Under the pieces are notes generated by a model. That model was given only the letters and a program-made list of their open reading frames with translations. It did no database searches and had not been told where the DNA came from. Positions 47,528 through 58,171 of a DNA stretch of 64,000 bases are shown here, piece by piece. The translations under genes were made by a program, and so were the position numbers. The first letter of the stretch is position 1. Each line of letters begins with the position of its first letter. Source of the DNA: Thalassia testudinum (Eukaryota; Streptophyta; Magnoliopsida; Alismatales; Hydrocharitaceae); NCBI GenBank assembly GCA_037157565.1, contig JAZHRO010000039.1, positions 48,856,001 through 48,920,000 of the forward strand, in the 5' to 3' direction.

Positions 47528-49028
47528 TGACACGCGAGGAATGCGTTGGTTTAATTATATCATTATAGCATGTGCTCGCGTCGTCAGTTTTAAATTAAGA
47601 TATGGATTTGTGAGTCAAAATGTCGATCTCACGAAGGCATGAAATCATATTAGTTTTCGTCGCTTTAGGTGTCACAAAATGGTAGCATGGTTTGCTTGCG
47701 AAAACGAGAGCAAGAGAGAGAGAGAGAGAGAGAGAGTAGGGTTAGAGCTTGCGTTTAAAATATGACAATCACTTAAGGAGATATGAACTATGATATAAGA
47801 AGCAACATCAACATATAGCATTCAATTAGAGATCATTTACAACTACAACAATAGATGACAGCTTAAAATAGTGCAACATAAAACTAGAGTAAAAGAGAGT
47901 GCGAAGAGGAGGCGAGGCGACCACGGCGATAGAGGGGGACTCCGTCGGTGGCTCGACAACTCCGAGAGCGAATATGGAGTGTTTGGTGGAGCTAGGAGAC
48001 GGCTAGTGTTGCATGGAGAGTGAATGAGAATTCAATGCCTTTGAATGGGGTGGTTGAGGGGGTTTATATAGTAGAAAAGGGCTTCCAAAAGAGGTAAGGG
48101 TCTTTAGCGATGTCCGAGACGTTGCTAAATCCCTTCTAAAAGTGTCACTGAAGCCCCACGCCCACCAGTCCTTAGGCGTGCCCGTTCTTCTTCTTCTCAA
48201 GCCGCGCCCACACATCCTCAGCTGTTTGATCAGAGGCGCAGATCGCCATCGGACGGCTCAAGACGAGCCACGTCGACTTATGCACGCGCGCCTTCACAGT
48301 TCTCTCGTCCTTCACAGATGACAACCACCCAATCGTGCATCAATGGCTGGGATTGCATGTGACCGGGTGCACTAGATCGCGCCTCACGTGCGATGAGTGC
48401 ATGTCATCACGCGCGTTTACATTACACACTCAAGATCGCGTCGCATGCCTCCATCTGATCCATTCACACACCCATCAACGGCTAAATTTTAATTGTGCAT
48501 GCAAATGCAGCCAGTGCGAATCAAACATGCGTCACACGTTCATGCGGTGGGGCGCTGACCGCTGCGCTACCTCCACACCTTATTGAGGCTTTGCATGGGT
48601 GCTCAACCATCCGAAGGGAGATCGGACGACAAAGAATGCTCCTTGTGTGCACGATGAAGAAGAGCAGGGTGCGTGTGTGCGGCGGATGGTGCCACGTGGC
48701 CAATTGTGGGCCGTTGATCGTTAGATCAACGTTCAACGGCCAGAACTTCTTGGACTTGTTGGGGAAGCTTCGAATGTTAGATTTAAGTGATTTCCAGTCC
48801 GTTGGACTCCATTCCTCAATCTGAATCCATCCGTGCAGTTCGATTGCTCATTTGAGGCCTGTTTCAATATGCACTTATATGCATAGCCATTAAACATTGA
48901 TTATAAGCAATCTGAATTTGTCATGCATGCAATGCTCCCAAGCCCATTATGGTATGTCCTTAACGCACATATATCCTCAAAACTAACTCTAGTTGATGGA
49001 ATTATCATCATTGGATGTAGAGTTATCA
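47528..49028 (-). mobile_element. Left LTR of element D
   Basis: Plus-strand ends TGACACGCGAGG and GAGTTATCA; 1501 bp against 1532 bp for 61676-63207. Minus-strand TATATAAA at 48063-48070, and an inverted repeat TTTAGC/GCTAAA (48103-48129) upstream of it. A GA microsatellite lies at about 47712-47736. The polypurine tract abuts at 49029, so it serves as 3' LTR of D. Confidence 0.88.
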
Positions 49029-50189
49029 TACTCCCATGCTAATCCCTTGCTAATCCCTAGTAAGGTTTATCCTAGCCATTATTTTCAGTCGAAATTAAGA
49101 ATTGATTACTTAGATATATGTTGCTTGTCAACGAGAGGAAATATATACTAAGAGCCTTATCCACAGAGACTAAACAGCACCCGTATGTCTGCCACAATGT
49201 AAACTGCCCAAGTCCTCGCTTTAAAGCATATATACATTTTTTTTCTTTTTCATCTTTTCTAATTTTTTGGATTTTTGGAGTTGAGAGTGTATAGGTAACT
49301 TTTTACGGCTACCCAACCCACCCATAACTCGAAAAAGACTCTAAGTGCTAAGCACCTTCGTGTGAAGATTGTGATAGACTCACCCAATGGTAATTAAAAC
49401 AAACTTCAGTTTCTACGCCCCTAGGTGACCGTAAAAGAAAATGCTTGCCTAAAGGTGTATCTATCCAATTAGTAGCTTTCTCCATACTTTTATTTTGTTG
49501 GGGGTCAACACAAGGGTGCTTCCAGTGTATATCTCCCCGGATTGCTCTACTTCTTCGCTTCTTCCTTAAGTATTTTGGGCGTTTTCATGCATTTAGTGAG
49601 TTGGGTTCTGGACAACAAGGTCATTGAGCTTTTACCACCGACTACTTGCCTGCCATACTCGTGCGGTGAGGTGTGGCTTTTTTTTCCATTTTCTTCATTT
49701 TCTATTTTTCTATTTCTCCTTTTTTCTTTTCTTTTTCTTTTATTGTTTAGTAAGTGGCTTCCCTGATCTAAGATTTACCTAGAGGTAATAATAAAAGAGA
49801 ATGGTCCTTGGGCTTTGGACAACTGGCCAATGGGCTGTTACCCATGACAACTTGCCAGCCATGTCACCCTAGAAAGTTCATTAGCTACCCAATTTCTGTT
49901 AGAATCTTCGATGAGTGAGTCAGTGCAAAAATGTGTGCAGATGCTTAGACTAAAAGTCCTTCCGAATCGAAGGGCAGGTTGATAAGTCATATACTTATCA
50001 CCCTATTTTATTGATCAGATTAATGTAAATTAAGGTTGCGAGAATTCGAGGCTAAATCCACATTTTAGTAGACACCTAGGCTAATTAAGCCTAAAGGCCT
50101 GAAAATTCTAAGTGTTCAGGTTCTTCTCGTATTATTTCCTACAGTTGACAAGCTCCTAATGCCTAAGTTTTCCTTCCTAATTTTCTCTT

Positions 50190-50226
<37 letters not shown>

Positions 50227-50431
50227 CAGGCTGATAATATAAACTCAAAGAATGCGACTTACCACCCCCCATGCTTAAGTTGGACAATGTTCTCATTGAC
50301 AAATAAATGTATGCAAGGGGATACAGAAAGAAATCACCTAAGTGCCGCCGTGTACCTGATCAATCTGAATCTTCTGGGTTGCCTCCCAAGAAGCACTAAA
50401 TTTATTGCCTCCAGCTGGGCGAAGCTCCGTG
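49029..50431 (-). other. 3' untranslated region of element D
   Basis: Polypurine tract 49029-49038 (sense AGCATGGGAGTA). Stem-loop at 49046-49064 (CTTGCTA, ATCCC, TAGTAAG on plus; one mismatch). Duplicated motif at 49594-49662 and 49806-49868 around a pyrimidine tract (plus). TA microsatellite 50192-50223. Internal polypurine-like motif at 50262-50295. Confidence 0.8.
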
Positions 50432-51365
50432 TCAACCCTCACTGAGGGTGACTACTTCCTTTGGGGGAACCTGGGCAAGAAAATGTTTTAATCTCTGGCC
50501 GTTTACTGTGAAGGTTCTCTCAATGTTAGGATCTGCAATTTCAACCGCTCCGTTGGGATAAGGTTTGACCACCTGATATGGACCTGTCCACTTTAATCTC
50601 AACTTCCCAGGGAAAAGTTTAAGTCTTGCATTAAAAAGCCAGACTTGCTGATTGGGCTCGAAGGTTTTCCTATGAATGTGTCTGTCATGGATGACTTTCA
50701 TTTTCTCTTTGTAAAGTCGACTGTTCGCATAAGCATCCCAATGGATTTCCTCGAGCTTAGAGAGTTCGAGTGTCCTCCAGCCAACTGGGAATCCATATTG
50801 CACTGCTTAACAACCCAGTATGCCCGGTGTTCCAACTCGACCAGAAGGTGGCAAGCCTTGCCAAAGACCAATCGATAAGGCGACATGCCTATCAAGGTCT
50901 TAAAAGCGGTCCTGTATGCCCAAAAGGCATCATCCAATCATGTGGACCAATCCTTCCAGTCAAGTCTCACAGTCTTTTGCAGAATATTCTTAATATGCCT
51001 ATTAGAGACCTCAGTTTGCCCATTTATTTGCAAGTGATACGAGGTGGCAATGCGGTGAGTAACCTCGTATTTTCTAAGTAAGGCACGGAATTGGGCATGA
51101 ATAAAGTGACTCCCACCATCAACGATCATGGCTTCGGTATCTCGAATCTAAAGAAGATGTTTTGCTTAACAAAGTCCATAACAGCCTTATGGTCACATCT
51201 TCGAGTGGCTACGGCTTCGATCCATTTCAGGACATACTCCACTGAGACTAATATGTACTCGAAGTCGTTGGATGGTAGGAAGGGACCCATAAAATCAATG
51301 CCCCAGACATCAAAAATTTCGATAATCAGAATGGGTTGTAGGGGCATCATATCCTTTCTGGTCAT
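50432..51365 (-). pseudogene. Element D integrase (broken)
   Basis: DDE core: DVWGIDFMGPFLPS (51290 region), then [21 protein letters not shown] (51120 region), and [15 protein letters not shown] (51010 region), so all three catalytic acids are present. [26 protein letters not shown] follows. The C-terminal domain has WLFNARLKLFPGKLRLKWTGPYQV to a stop at 50432. Frameshifts lie near 51128 and between about 50800 and 50940. No chromodomain. It would insert element cDNA into the chromosome. Confidence 0.88.
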
Positions 51366-52130
51366 AGTCCCTAATGTCTGGCACCGAGAGCAACTCTTCG
51401 CAAGGCTATGTGCATCCTTGAATAAGGATGGCCAGTAGAATCCGGACTACAAAACTTTTGCAACCGTCTACTTCCTAGAGAAGTGGCCACCACAAGCTTG
51501 GTCGTGACAGAAGGATAGAACACTTTGGACTTCCTCTTCAGGAATACACCTCCTAATGATCTGGTCAGCATAGAGATTAAACAGCATAGGATCATCCCAG
51601 AAATAGTGCTTGGGTTCTGCCAAGAACTTATCCTGTTGACCTATTGCCAGATAGTTGACTAAGTTTGCATACCAGGGTAGCCTCCTTCCTTGTACGGCTA
51701 GAAGTTGTTCATCAAGGAAGGTGTCGATTAAGGGTAATGAGGGTCCAATGTGGTCCGGGTGAAGTCTAGACAAGTGGTCGGCTACAACGTTCTTGGACCC
51801 GACTTTGTTGCGTATTTCCAGGTCAAATTCCTGCAAGAGTAGGGTTCATCTGATGAGCCTGGGTTTAGCGTCCTTTTTGGCCAACAAATGTCGGATAGCC
51901 GAGTGGTCGATGTAAACCGTCATGTAGGATCCTAAAAGGTATGATCTAAACTTTTCTAACCCAAAGACTACAGCGAGCAGTTCTTTTTCTATGATAGTGT
52001 AATGCCATTGAGCCCCATCCAATGTTTTGCTCGCGTAGTAGATCACCATGGGTTTCTCCTCTTTTCCTTGTCCTAGGACTGCGCCGACACCAAAATCTAA
52101 TGCATCGCACACTATATCAAAGTCTTGGGA
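51366..52130 (-). pseudogene. Element D RNase H and integrase zinc region
   Basis: VCDALDFGVGAVLG (the expected catalytic Asp is present), [51 protein letters not shown], then NKVGSKNVVADHLSRLHPDHIGP. It continues to a HHCC-like region with SFCHDQACGGHFS (51505 region). Same frame as the RT connection; TGA/TAG stops near 52128, 51846 and 51468. Confidence 0.85.
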
Positions 52131-53230
52131 CTAGTCTGGGGGTTGTAAAACAGGTGCAGTGGAGACTGTTTCCCTAAGGGTGTTGTAGGCCTTAATGCAA
52201 TCAGGTGTCATGTGAAAAAGGGCATTGTTGGCTAGAAGGTCAGTCAAGGGCTTAGAAAGTTTGGAAAAATCCTTAATGAATCTTCTATAGAAGCCAACAT
52301 GTCCTAGGAAAGATCGGAGTTGCTTGACCGAGCTAGGGGATGGAAGTTTGGAAATTAAATCAACCTTAGCTTGATCAACTTCGATATGCAAGACGATGTG
52401 ACCAAGGACAATCCCTTCCTAAACCATGAAATGGCTCTTTTCCCAGCTTAAAATCAAGTTGACCTCGATACATCGCTTCAGGATCTTTTCCAAGTTGCTA
52501 AGATATTGGCCGAATGAGTTCCCGAACACAGAGAAATCATCCATAAAGACCTCCAAGTATTCACCCACCATCTCTGAAAAGATGGCTAGCATGCAACACT
52601 GAAAGGTAGTGGGTGCATTGCATAACCCGAATGGCATATGACGGAGTGCAAACATGCCATATGAACAAGTGAATGTGGTCTTCTCTTGATCCTCTAGTGC
52701 AATAGCAACTTGGTTGTATCCTGAATATCCATCTAGGAAGCAAAAATATTTCTGCCCTGCCAATCACTCGAGAATTTGGTTAATGAATGGCAGAGGAAAA
52801 AGATCTTTCTTAGTGGCCTCATTAAGCTTCCTATAATCGATGCACACCCGCCATATGGTAGCGGTGCGGGTGGGGATGGATTCGCCCTAGTCATTGGTGA
52901 CCATAGTGAGCCCGACTTTCTTGGGTACCACTTAAGTGGGGCTCACCCAGGGGTTATCAGAAATTGGGTAAATGATATCTGCATCAAGCCACTTGATTAT
53001 TTCCTTTTTAACGACCTCTCGCATATTCGAGTTCAATCACCTCTGCATCTGGCGAGAAGGTCGAGCCCTATCTTCCAAATAGATCTTGTGAGTGCAATAG
53101 GTAGGGCTAATTCCCCTAAAGTCAGAATTGTCCACCCAATGGCTACCCGATGTTCAGAGAGGGTTATAGTCAACCTAAGTTCTTGGTCTCTAGTTAAATT
53201 GGCATTGATAATCACAGGGAAGGTCTAGTC
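52131..53230 (-). pseudogene. Element D reverse transcriptase (broken)
   Basis: FCFLDGYSGYNQVAI, TTFTCSYGMFALRHMPFGLCNAPTTFQ, catalytic FMDDFSVFG (52530-52560), and LRSFLGHVGFYRRFIKDFSKLSKPL. An upstream linker (RVAIGWTI, 53120) is present. A frameshift between 53030 and 52770 spans the finger region. Closely related to the C RT; both use FMDD. Confidence 0.9.
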
Positions 53231-54262
53231 AGGTCCTAAGAAGACATACTTGAGATTATCGGGAAAAGGCTTTTGTTCGAGTATAGATGGGACAACATTT
53301 GACAAGTAAGGGAAAGGCGAGAGTTGATCAACATCAATCTCTTCAAATGGAGCTTGCTGAAGGTAATCAGCTCTACAAAGGTCAACCTCCACAGGCTGGG
53401 GTGGGTCAGGGTAGTCATCAACTGGTTGAGTCAGATGGTCTGCTAAAGAGCTAAGAGTGAGGCATTCTTCCACCAGAGGTTCCACGGGATCGTGCTCCTC
53501 AATCCAGCCACAATCAAAAGACTTTGTTGCCCTGAAGATGTCCAATTGCATCTTCTTGTCTCCAAAGGCGATTTCCATGATCCCGTGTCACAATCAATGT
53601 TCGCCTTAGCCATAGCTAAGAAGGGTCTGCCCAGGATGATGGGTGTGTTTTGTAACTGTTCGGGGACTTCCATGTCGAGGACCAAAAAGTCGACCAGGAA
53701 GTAGAAGTCCTTGACCTGAATAATTACGTCCTCGACTACCCCCTTCGGGGTTTTCACTGATCTATCAACCAATTGGATAGTCATAGGTGTGAGTTTCAAT
53801 TCCCCAAATCCAAACTGGTGATAAAGGGTAGTCGGGATTAGGCTGATTGAAGCACCTAAGTCCAAGAGCGCTCTATTAAATGTCATGTCCCTGATATTAC
53901 AAGATATCAAGGGTGCTCCTGGGTTAATTCGTTTGGGAGGAAGGCTGCTCAATATCACTAAACTAGCTTGTTCTGAGAGCACTACCTTCCTAGGTGCTTA
54001 GGTTCTCGACTTACGCTTTGGCGTACAGGCATCCTTCAAGAACTTAGCGTAAGCCGAGATATGCTTGATTGCTTCGAGGAGAGGAATATTAATCTGAACT
54101 TGTTTGAAAATCTCTAACAACTCCTCATTCTCAACTACGTTTTTCTTTTTCTTCATTTTCTCCAAGGCCTCAGGGTATGGTGTTTGGGTTTAAATTGGTT
54201 CAGTCTCTTGGTCCTTGGGTTCCTCCCGTTCATCCTCAGAATCAGGCATCTCAGGAAGTGAG
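53231..54262 (-). pseudogene. Element D gag-pro junction and protease
   Basis: Gag end/linker (HISAYAKFLKDAC region, 54030-54060), then LDLGASISLIPTTLYHQFG with the DLGAS active site (53850-53880), IQLVDRSVKTPKGVVEDVII, and LQNTPIILGRPFLAMAKANID (53670-53610). A frameshift near 53580 follows, then LDIFRATKSFDC. The gag frame is separated from this part by the solo LTR at 54263-56017, so D was split by that insertion. Confidence 0.87.
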
Positions 54263-56017
54263 TGTTGGTGCTAGAGCACCACGATCATTTGTTTTGATGA
54301 TAACAAAACACGTGTTATTTAACATTTGCAATTTGAGTCCTAGATTTCAGGTCAATTGCAAATGTGAACGTGTTTAGACGAAGTTCGAGCTCGCATCCAG
54401 GACGGATTGGAGGAGCTTGACGGAAAACAAAGGAGGTTCGCGTGGAGTGACAGATTGAAGTTGGAAGGAAATGAAGAATAGGATAGATTTCCTTCTTTTG
54501 TACTTGTTGTATTTTTCGTTTCTTTTGTTGCTCTTTATTTCCTTAGATATTTCATGTTAAAGAGCCTCAAAGAACCCTAACAGTAGTCCTAGGAACACCG
54601 GCACAACCTTAGGATACTTAGGTTTTCTGTAGAATACTTAGAAAACCAATATAGGGTTCAAACAGACTTTCCAGACGTCTAATTCCCAAATCAGATGTCT
54701 GATAATGTATTTTAAGACGTCTGACTGTTGTTTCAGACGTCTAATAACTGTTAGGCTGGACATAGTTAGTTCTGTCTGATGAAATCAGACGTCCAGACCT
54801 TAGACCAGACGTCTTAGAAGACGTCTGATGGATTTACCAGACGTCCAATTAGTGGACCGTTGGCTGGCTTAGCAAACAGTCAAGAATATGACCGTTAGAG
54901 CCTTATCAGACATCCTTAAGTCTTTCCAGACGTCTGATAAATGACCGTTTTGCCTCGGCTGACCCAAAATCTCTTCTCAGAGATTTTCTAGCCGTTGCAA
55001 CGTTTGGAAATCAATTCCCACAGTAAAAGTAGGTTTCCAGATGTCTATACTTAGAGCCAGACGTCCTGTATGTCGTCTGATGGACTTGCGTAAAAACCCT
55101 GTTTAGATCTGATCCAAGTTAGGGAGAGACCCGCCCAAAATCAGACGTCTGACCTTTGAATCAGACGTCTTATAGTGAACTTCCAGACGTCTGATGCTAG
55201 AATTAGATGTCTGATAAGCCTGTCAGAATAATGATTGTTCCTGATTTCAGGCTGATTCACTTAGGCTTTGTTCCCAACGGCTATAGAACCTTTCTTAAGC
55301 CTTCCAAAGCCTTCCTAAGGCCTCTATAAATAGAGGGGAGCCTTTACACACCAATACACACCAAGAGAAACACAAGATACACACTTAGAGAGACCAAGAT
55401 ACACAAGAAACAAGTTATACTACACTTTCCACTCTCTTGTGTCCTAGCTAGCTCTTGCTCTCCAAGCTCAAGCACCATTCTCTTGAGAGCATCAAGCTGT
55501 TGCGCACCCGCTCTCCCGCCGTAGTTCACGAGAGCGAAGTTGCGCCGTCGCGTGGCTCACGCACCGCGTCATCGTCGACGCACTCCTTGCAAAGGGGAGT
55601 TTCCTAAATCCTATAGAAGCTTAGGTTTATTACTTTGTTGGCTCTATAGGTTTGTTGTTTATTTTACCTTTGTCTTTTGGTTGGGTATTCGCTTTGCGAA
55701 TTCCCGTCTCCTTCGTGGGACAAAATCCTTCTCGTGGAGAGAAGGGGTTGAGGAACGCTACCCTCGTACTTGTAGCGTGGTTGTACTAAGGTTGAATCAT
55801 CCTCGTTTTAAAGTGATTCGGTTAGTGGATTTGATCAACTAGGTTGATCGGAAAATCCTAACTCGAGAGGGTTAGGTGGTGGTTTTCACCCGATTTGGGT
55901 TTCCACCTAAAAAATCTTTGTGTCTTTGTGTGATTGACTATTTATGAGATTGTTTATATTTCAATTACGCATTTTTTACGTCACACTGATCTCACCCCTC
56001 CAAGTGGGGAAATCACA
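54263..56017 (+). mobile_element. Solo LTR, copia (SIRE-like) type, with perfect target duplication
   Basis: 1755 bp. Starts TGTTGGTGCTAGAGCACC, with TTTTGATGATAACAAAAC near the start as in Maximus/SIRE LTRs, and ends GGGGAAATCACA. Flanked by GTGAG on both sides (54258-54262 and 56018-56022). TATAAATA at 55325-55332, followed by a CACACCAA..GAGAAACACAAG transcript start region. U3 carries the CAGACGTCTG cluster. It formed by LTR-LTR recombination of a full element inserted in D gag-pro. Confidence 0.93.
54672..55215. repeat. CAGACGTCTG-type palindrome cluster in copia-type U3
   Basis: About 17 copies or near copies in 545 bp (for example near 54672, 54735, 54788, 54838, 54928, 55142, 55183), with variants CAGATGTCTG, CAGACGTCCA and CAGACATCC. 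They stop about 110 bp before the TATA box. Confidence 0.85.
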
Positions 56018-57811
56018 GTGAGGTCATAGGAGGGGTCAGCCATTTAGGGTCCTAGGTTTTAGTGCTGCTTCTCAAGGTAACCGCGTTGGCTGAGGCATTG
56101 GGACCATGGGTAGATCCTTGAAAGAAGAAGAGGAAGCACCAAACCCAAGGGTGTCTGTGGGGCTTACTAGATCATATGGGCATGCCCAGGATTGGCTTAG
56201 AACCCTTAAGGATTAGGGCTGCTATTGATCATATTTCTCTGGTTTGGTTGTGGCTGAGAAAGAAAGGACCCCTGTTGTTTACTATCCAACAGCTGGTTCA
56301 ATTGTCCCTTCACTAATTCCATTTCCTCCTGATGTTTCTGATTCATATCAACCATCATTTTTATCAGCATGTCCATTTGATTTTGTGGGGAAGGGGCTGC
56401 CCTATTCTGATTATAGGGTGATCTAACCGGTGGACCTTGCTGATAAGATGGAGGGTTTAGCCTAGGTTGGTTCTAGAATTGGTTCAGTTTTTGGTTTGTC
56501 CAAGTAAAATTCGGGTGATTACGTCATCCGACGTTGTAGGTGTTAAAGAAGGGGTCAGGTTTGGAGTAACCTTGGATGGCCTGGACATCTTCAAAGATAG
56601 AAGGTGCCAAGGGAGAGGGGAGAGAGAAATCAAGGTTTGAGAGAGCAAAGTTCCCTCCTTGGAACATAGTCAGGGGTTGTTCCAGGTGTATTTGGTTCAT
56701 TAGTTGCAACAAATCTACATTGTAAGCTCCCTTTGCTAGGGAGAGGGTCTGTAGTGGGTTTCAGGTTTGGTTCAATAGCTCATCAATCTTTTTTGTCCAC
56801 CAACTCAACTCGATCCAACTTTTTGGCTATAATGTCCATGTCAACCATTCCAGAATTGGCTTGCACCTCATAGATCCCACCACGAGGTTGACTGGATCGA
56901 TTAAATTGGGTCATGGAGGCAATGTTGAGCGAATTTTCACTCATAGATTCAAAGAGTTCAAACGCACTCTCCTCATCTTTGTTCAAAAAGTTGCCTCCAC
57001 ATGAGGCATCAACAAAGTTCCTAAGGTTGTTATCCAGACCATGGTAGAAGATCTGGGCCAATTGCCACCTTGGAACCTCATGGTGTGGGCATTTCCTCAA
57101 TAATTCATTAAATCTTTCTCACACCTCATGGAATTGTTCCCCACCTTGTAGTGTGAATGTGGTAATGGCTCTTCTGAGGGCATTGATTTTACCTATGGGG
57201 AAATTTTTCTTCAAGAATGCATGCCTCAGTTCCTCCCAGGTGGAGATGGGTCTCCTTAAGGTTCTAAGCCAGTGAGATGCTTTGTCTTTTGGGGAGAAAG
57301 GGAACATCTTAATTAAAACAATATCCAAGCTGATGTTCCTTGGTTTCACAGTCCGGGCGATCCAGTCTAGGTCCTGTAGGTGTTGGAAGGGGTCCCCATT
57401 TGAGCTCTCATGAAAGTGGCTTTGAATTAAGCTCAGGACATTTGATTTTAGCTCAAAATCATCTCCCCCTTTGGGGACCCTAGGATGTGGGTCGATCCGG
57501 ATAGCAGACAGATCGTAAAAATCACGAAGAGGCCTTGGTTAGCCCTCGGGAGGTTGTGGTGGGTTAGGTGGGGGTTGCCCTTGCGGGTTTTGCAATCGGT
57601 GTATGTCTTGCATGATGTCTTGGATCTGTTGTTGTTGAAGTTGGTGGTTGGTAGATATTTGGGCCTGAATGATGGCCATAGCATCGAGTTGAGGTTGGTC
57701 CTCAATCTCATCAATTCTTGGGTCAACCATTTCCCTTGAAAAATCAAGTCTCCTCCTGATTTCCCTTTCTAAAACAAACAGCTTAGGATGAAGTGATTGT
57801 CTCCCGTGCAT
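56018..57811 (-). pseudogene. Element D gag (broken)
   Basis: From 57811: REIRRRLDFSREMVDPRID, a Gln-rich stretch with QLQQQQIQDIMQDIH, then PPPNPPQPPEG. Capsid-like part: IKMFPFSPKDKASHWLRTL, TWEELRHAFLKKNFP, ALRRAITTFTLQGGEQFHEV (57349-57119), then VPRWQLAQIFYHGLDNNLRNFVDASCGG cut into IFYHGLDNNLRNFVDASCG and FELFESMSENS (57100-56783). Asn/Pro/Gln-rich tail (56712-56300). TGA/TAG stops and one frameshift after 56783. No clear CCHC. It forms the particle shell in living relatives. Confidence 0.87.
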
Positions 57812-58171
57812 ACACTAGAGAAAAATGGGGAGGGATGCAGAGAGAGACAAGTGCGAGAAGTGTGTGCACAAATAAGCAAGCAAGTCTAGTCCTTATAGTG
57901 TATACCTTAGGTGACCTAGAAGCCTTAAAAGGAATGATCAAATCTGCAAGCACTTAACCTCCCTTCCTGATGTTAATCTGGCTAGGTTGATTACGAGGGG
58001 ATTGAGGGGAAGGTTCTTCCTTTGGCTTGCGCTGCCGATTCCGTAGACCCCACAGCCGTGGTCATTTGACACTTCTCCGCAGCCTAGACACCAGATTTTA
58101 CAAAGGGAATAAAGGCCAAGTGCCTAGCAAACCTAATCACACCTCAAAGACTTAGACTAGTCCTGCCTAAG
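57812..58171 (-). other. Leader of element D, inner part
   Basis: Holds the conserved pre-ORF block 57995-58096 (sense AAGGAAGAACCTTCCCC region), shared with A and B. Interrupted at 58172 by the solo C-family LTR. Confidence 0.75.
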
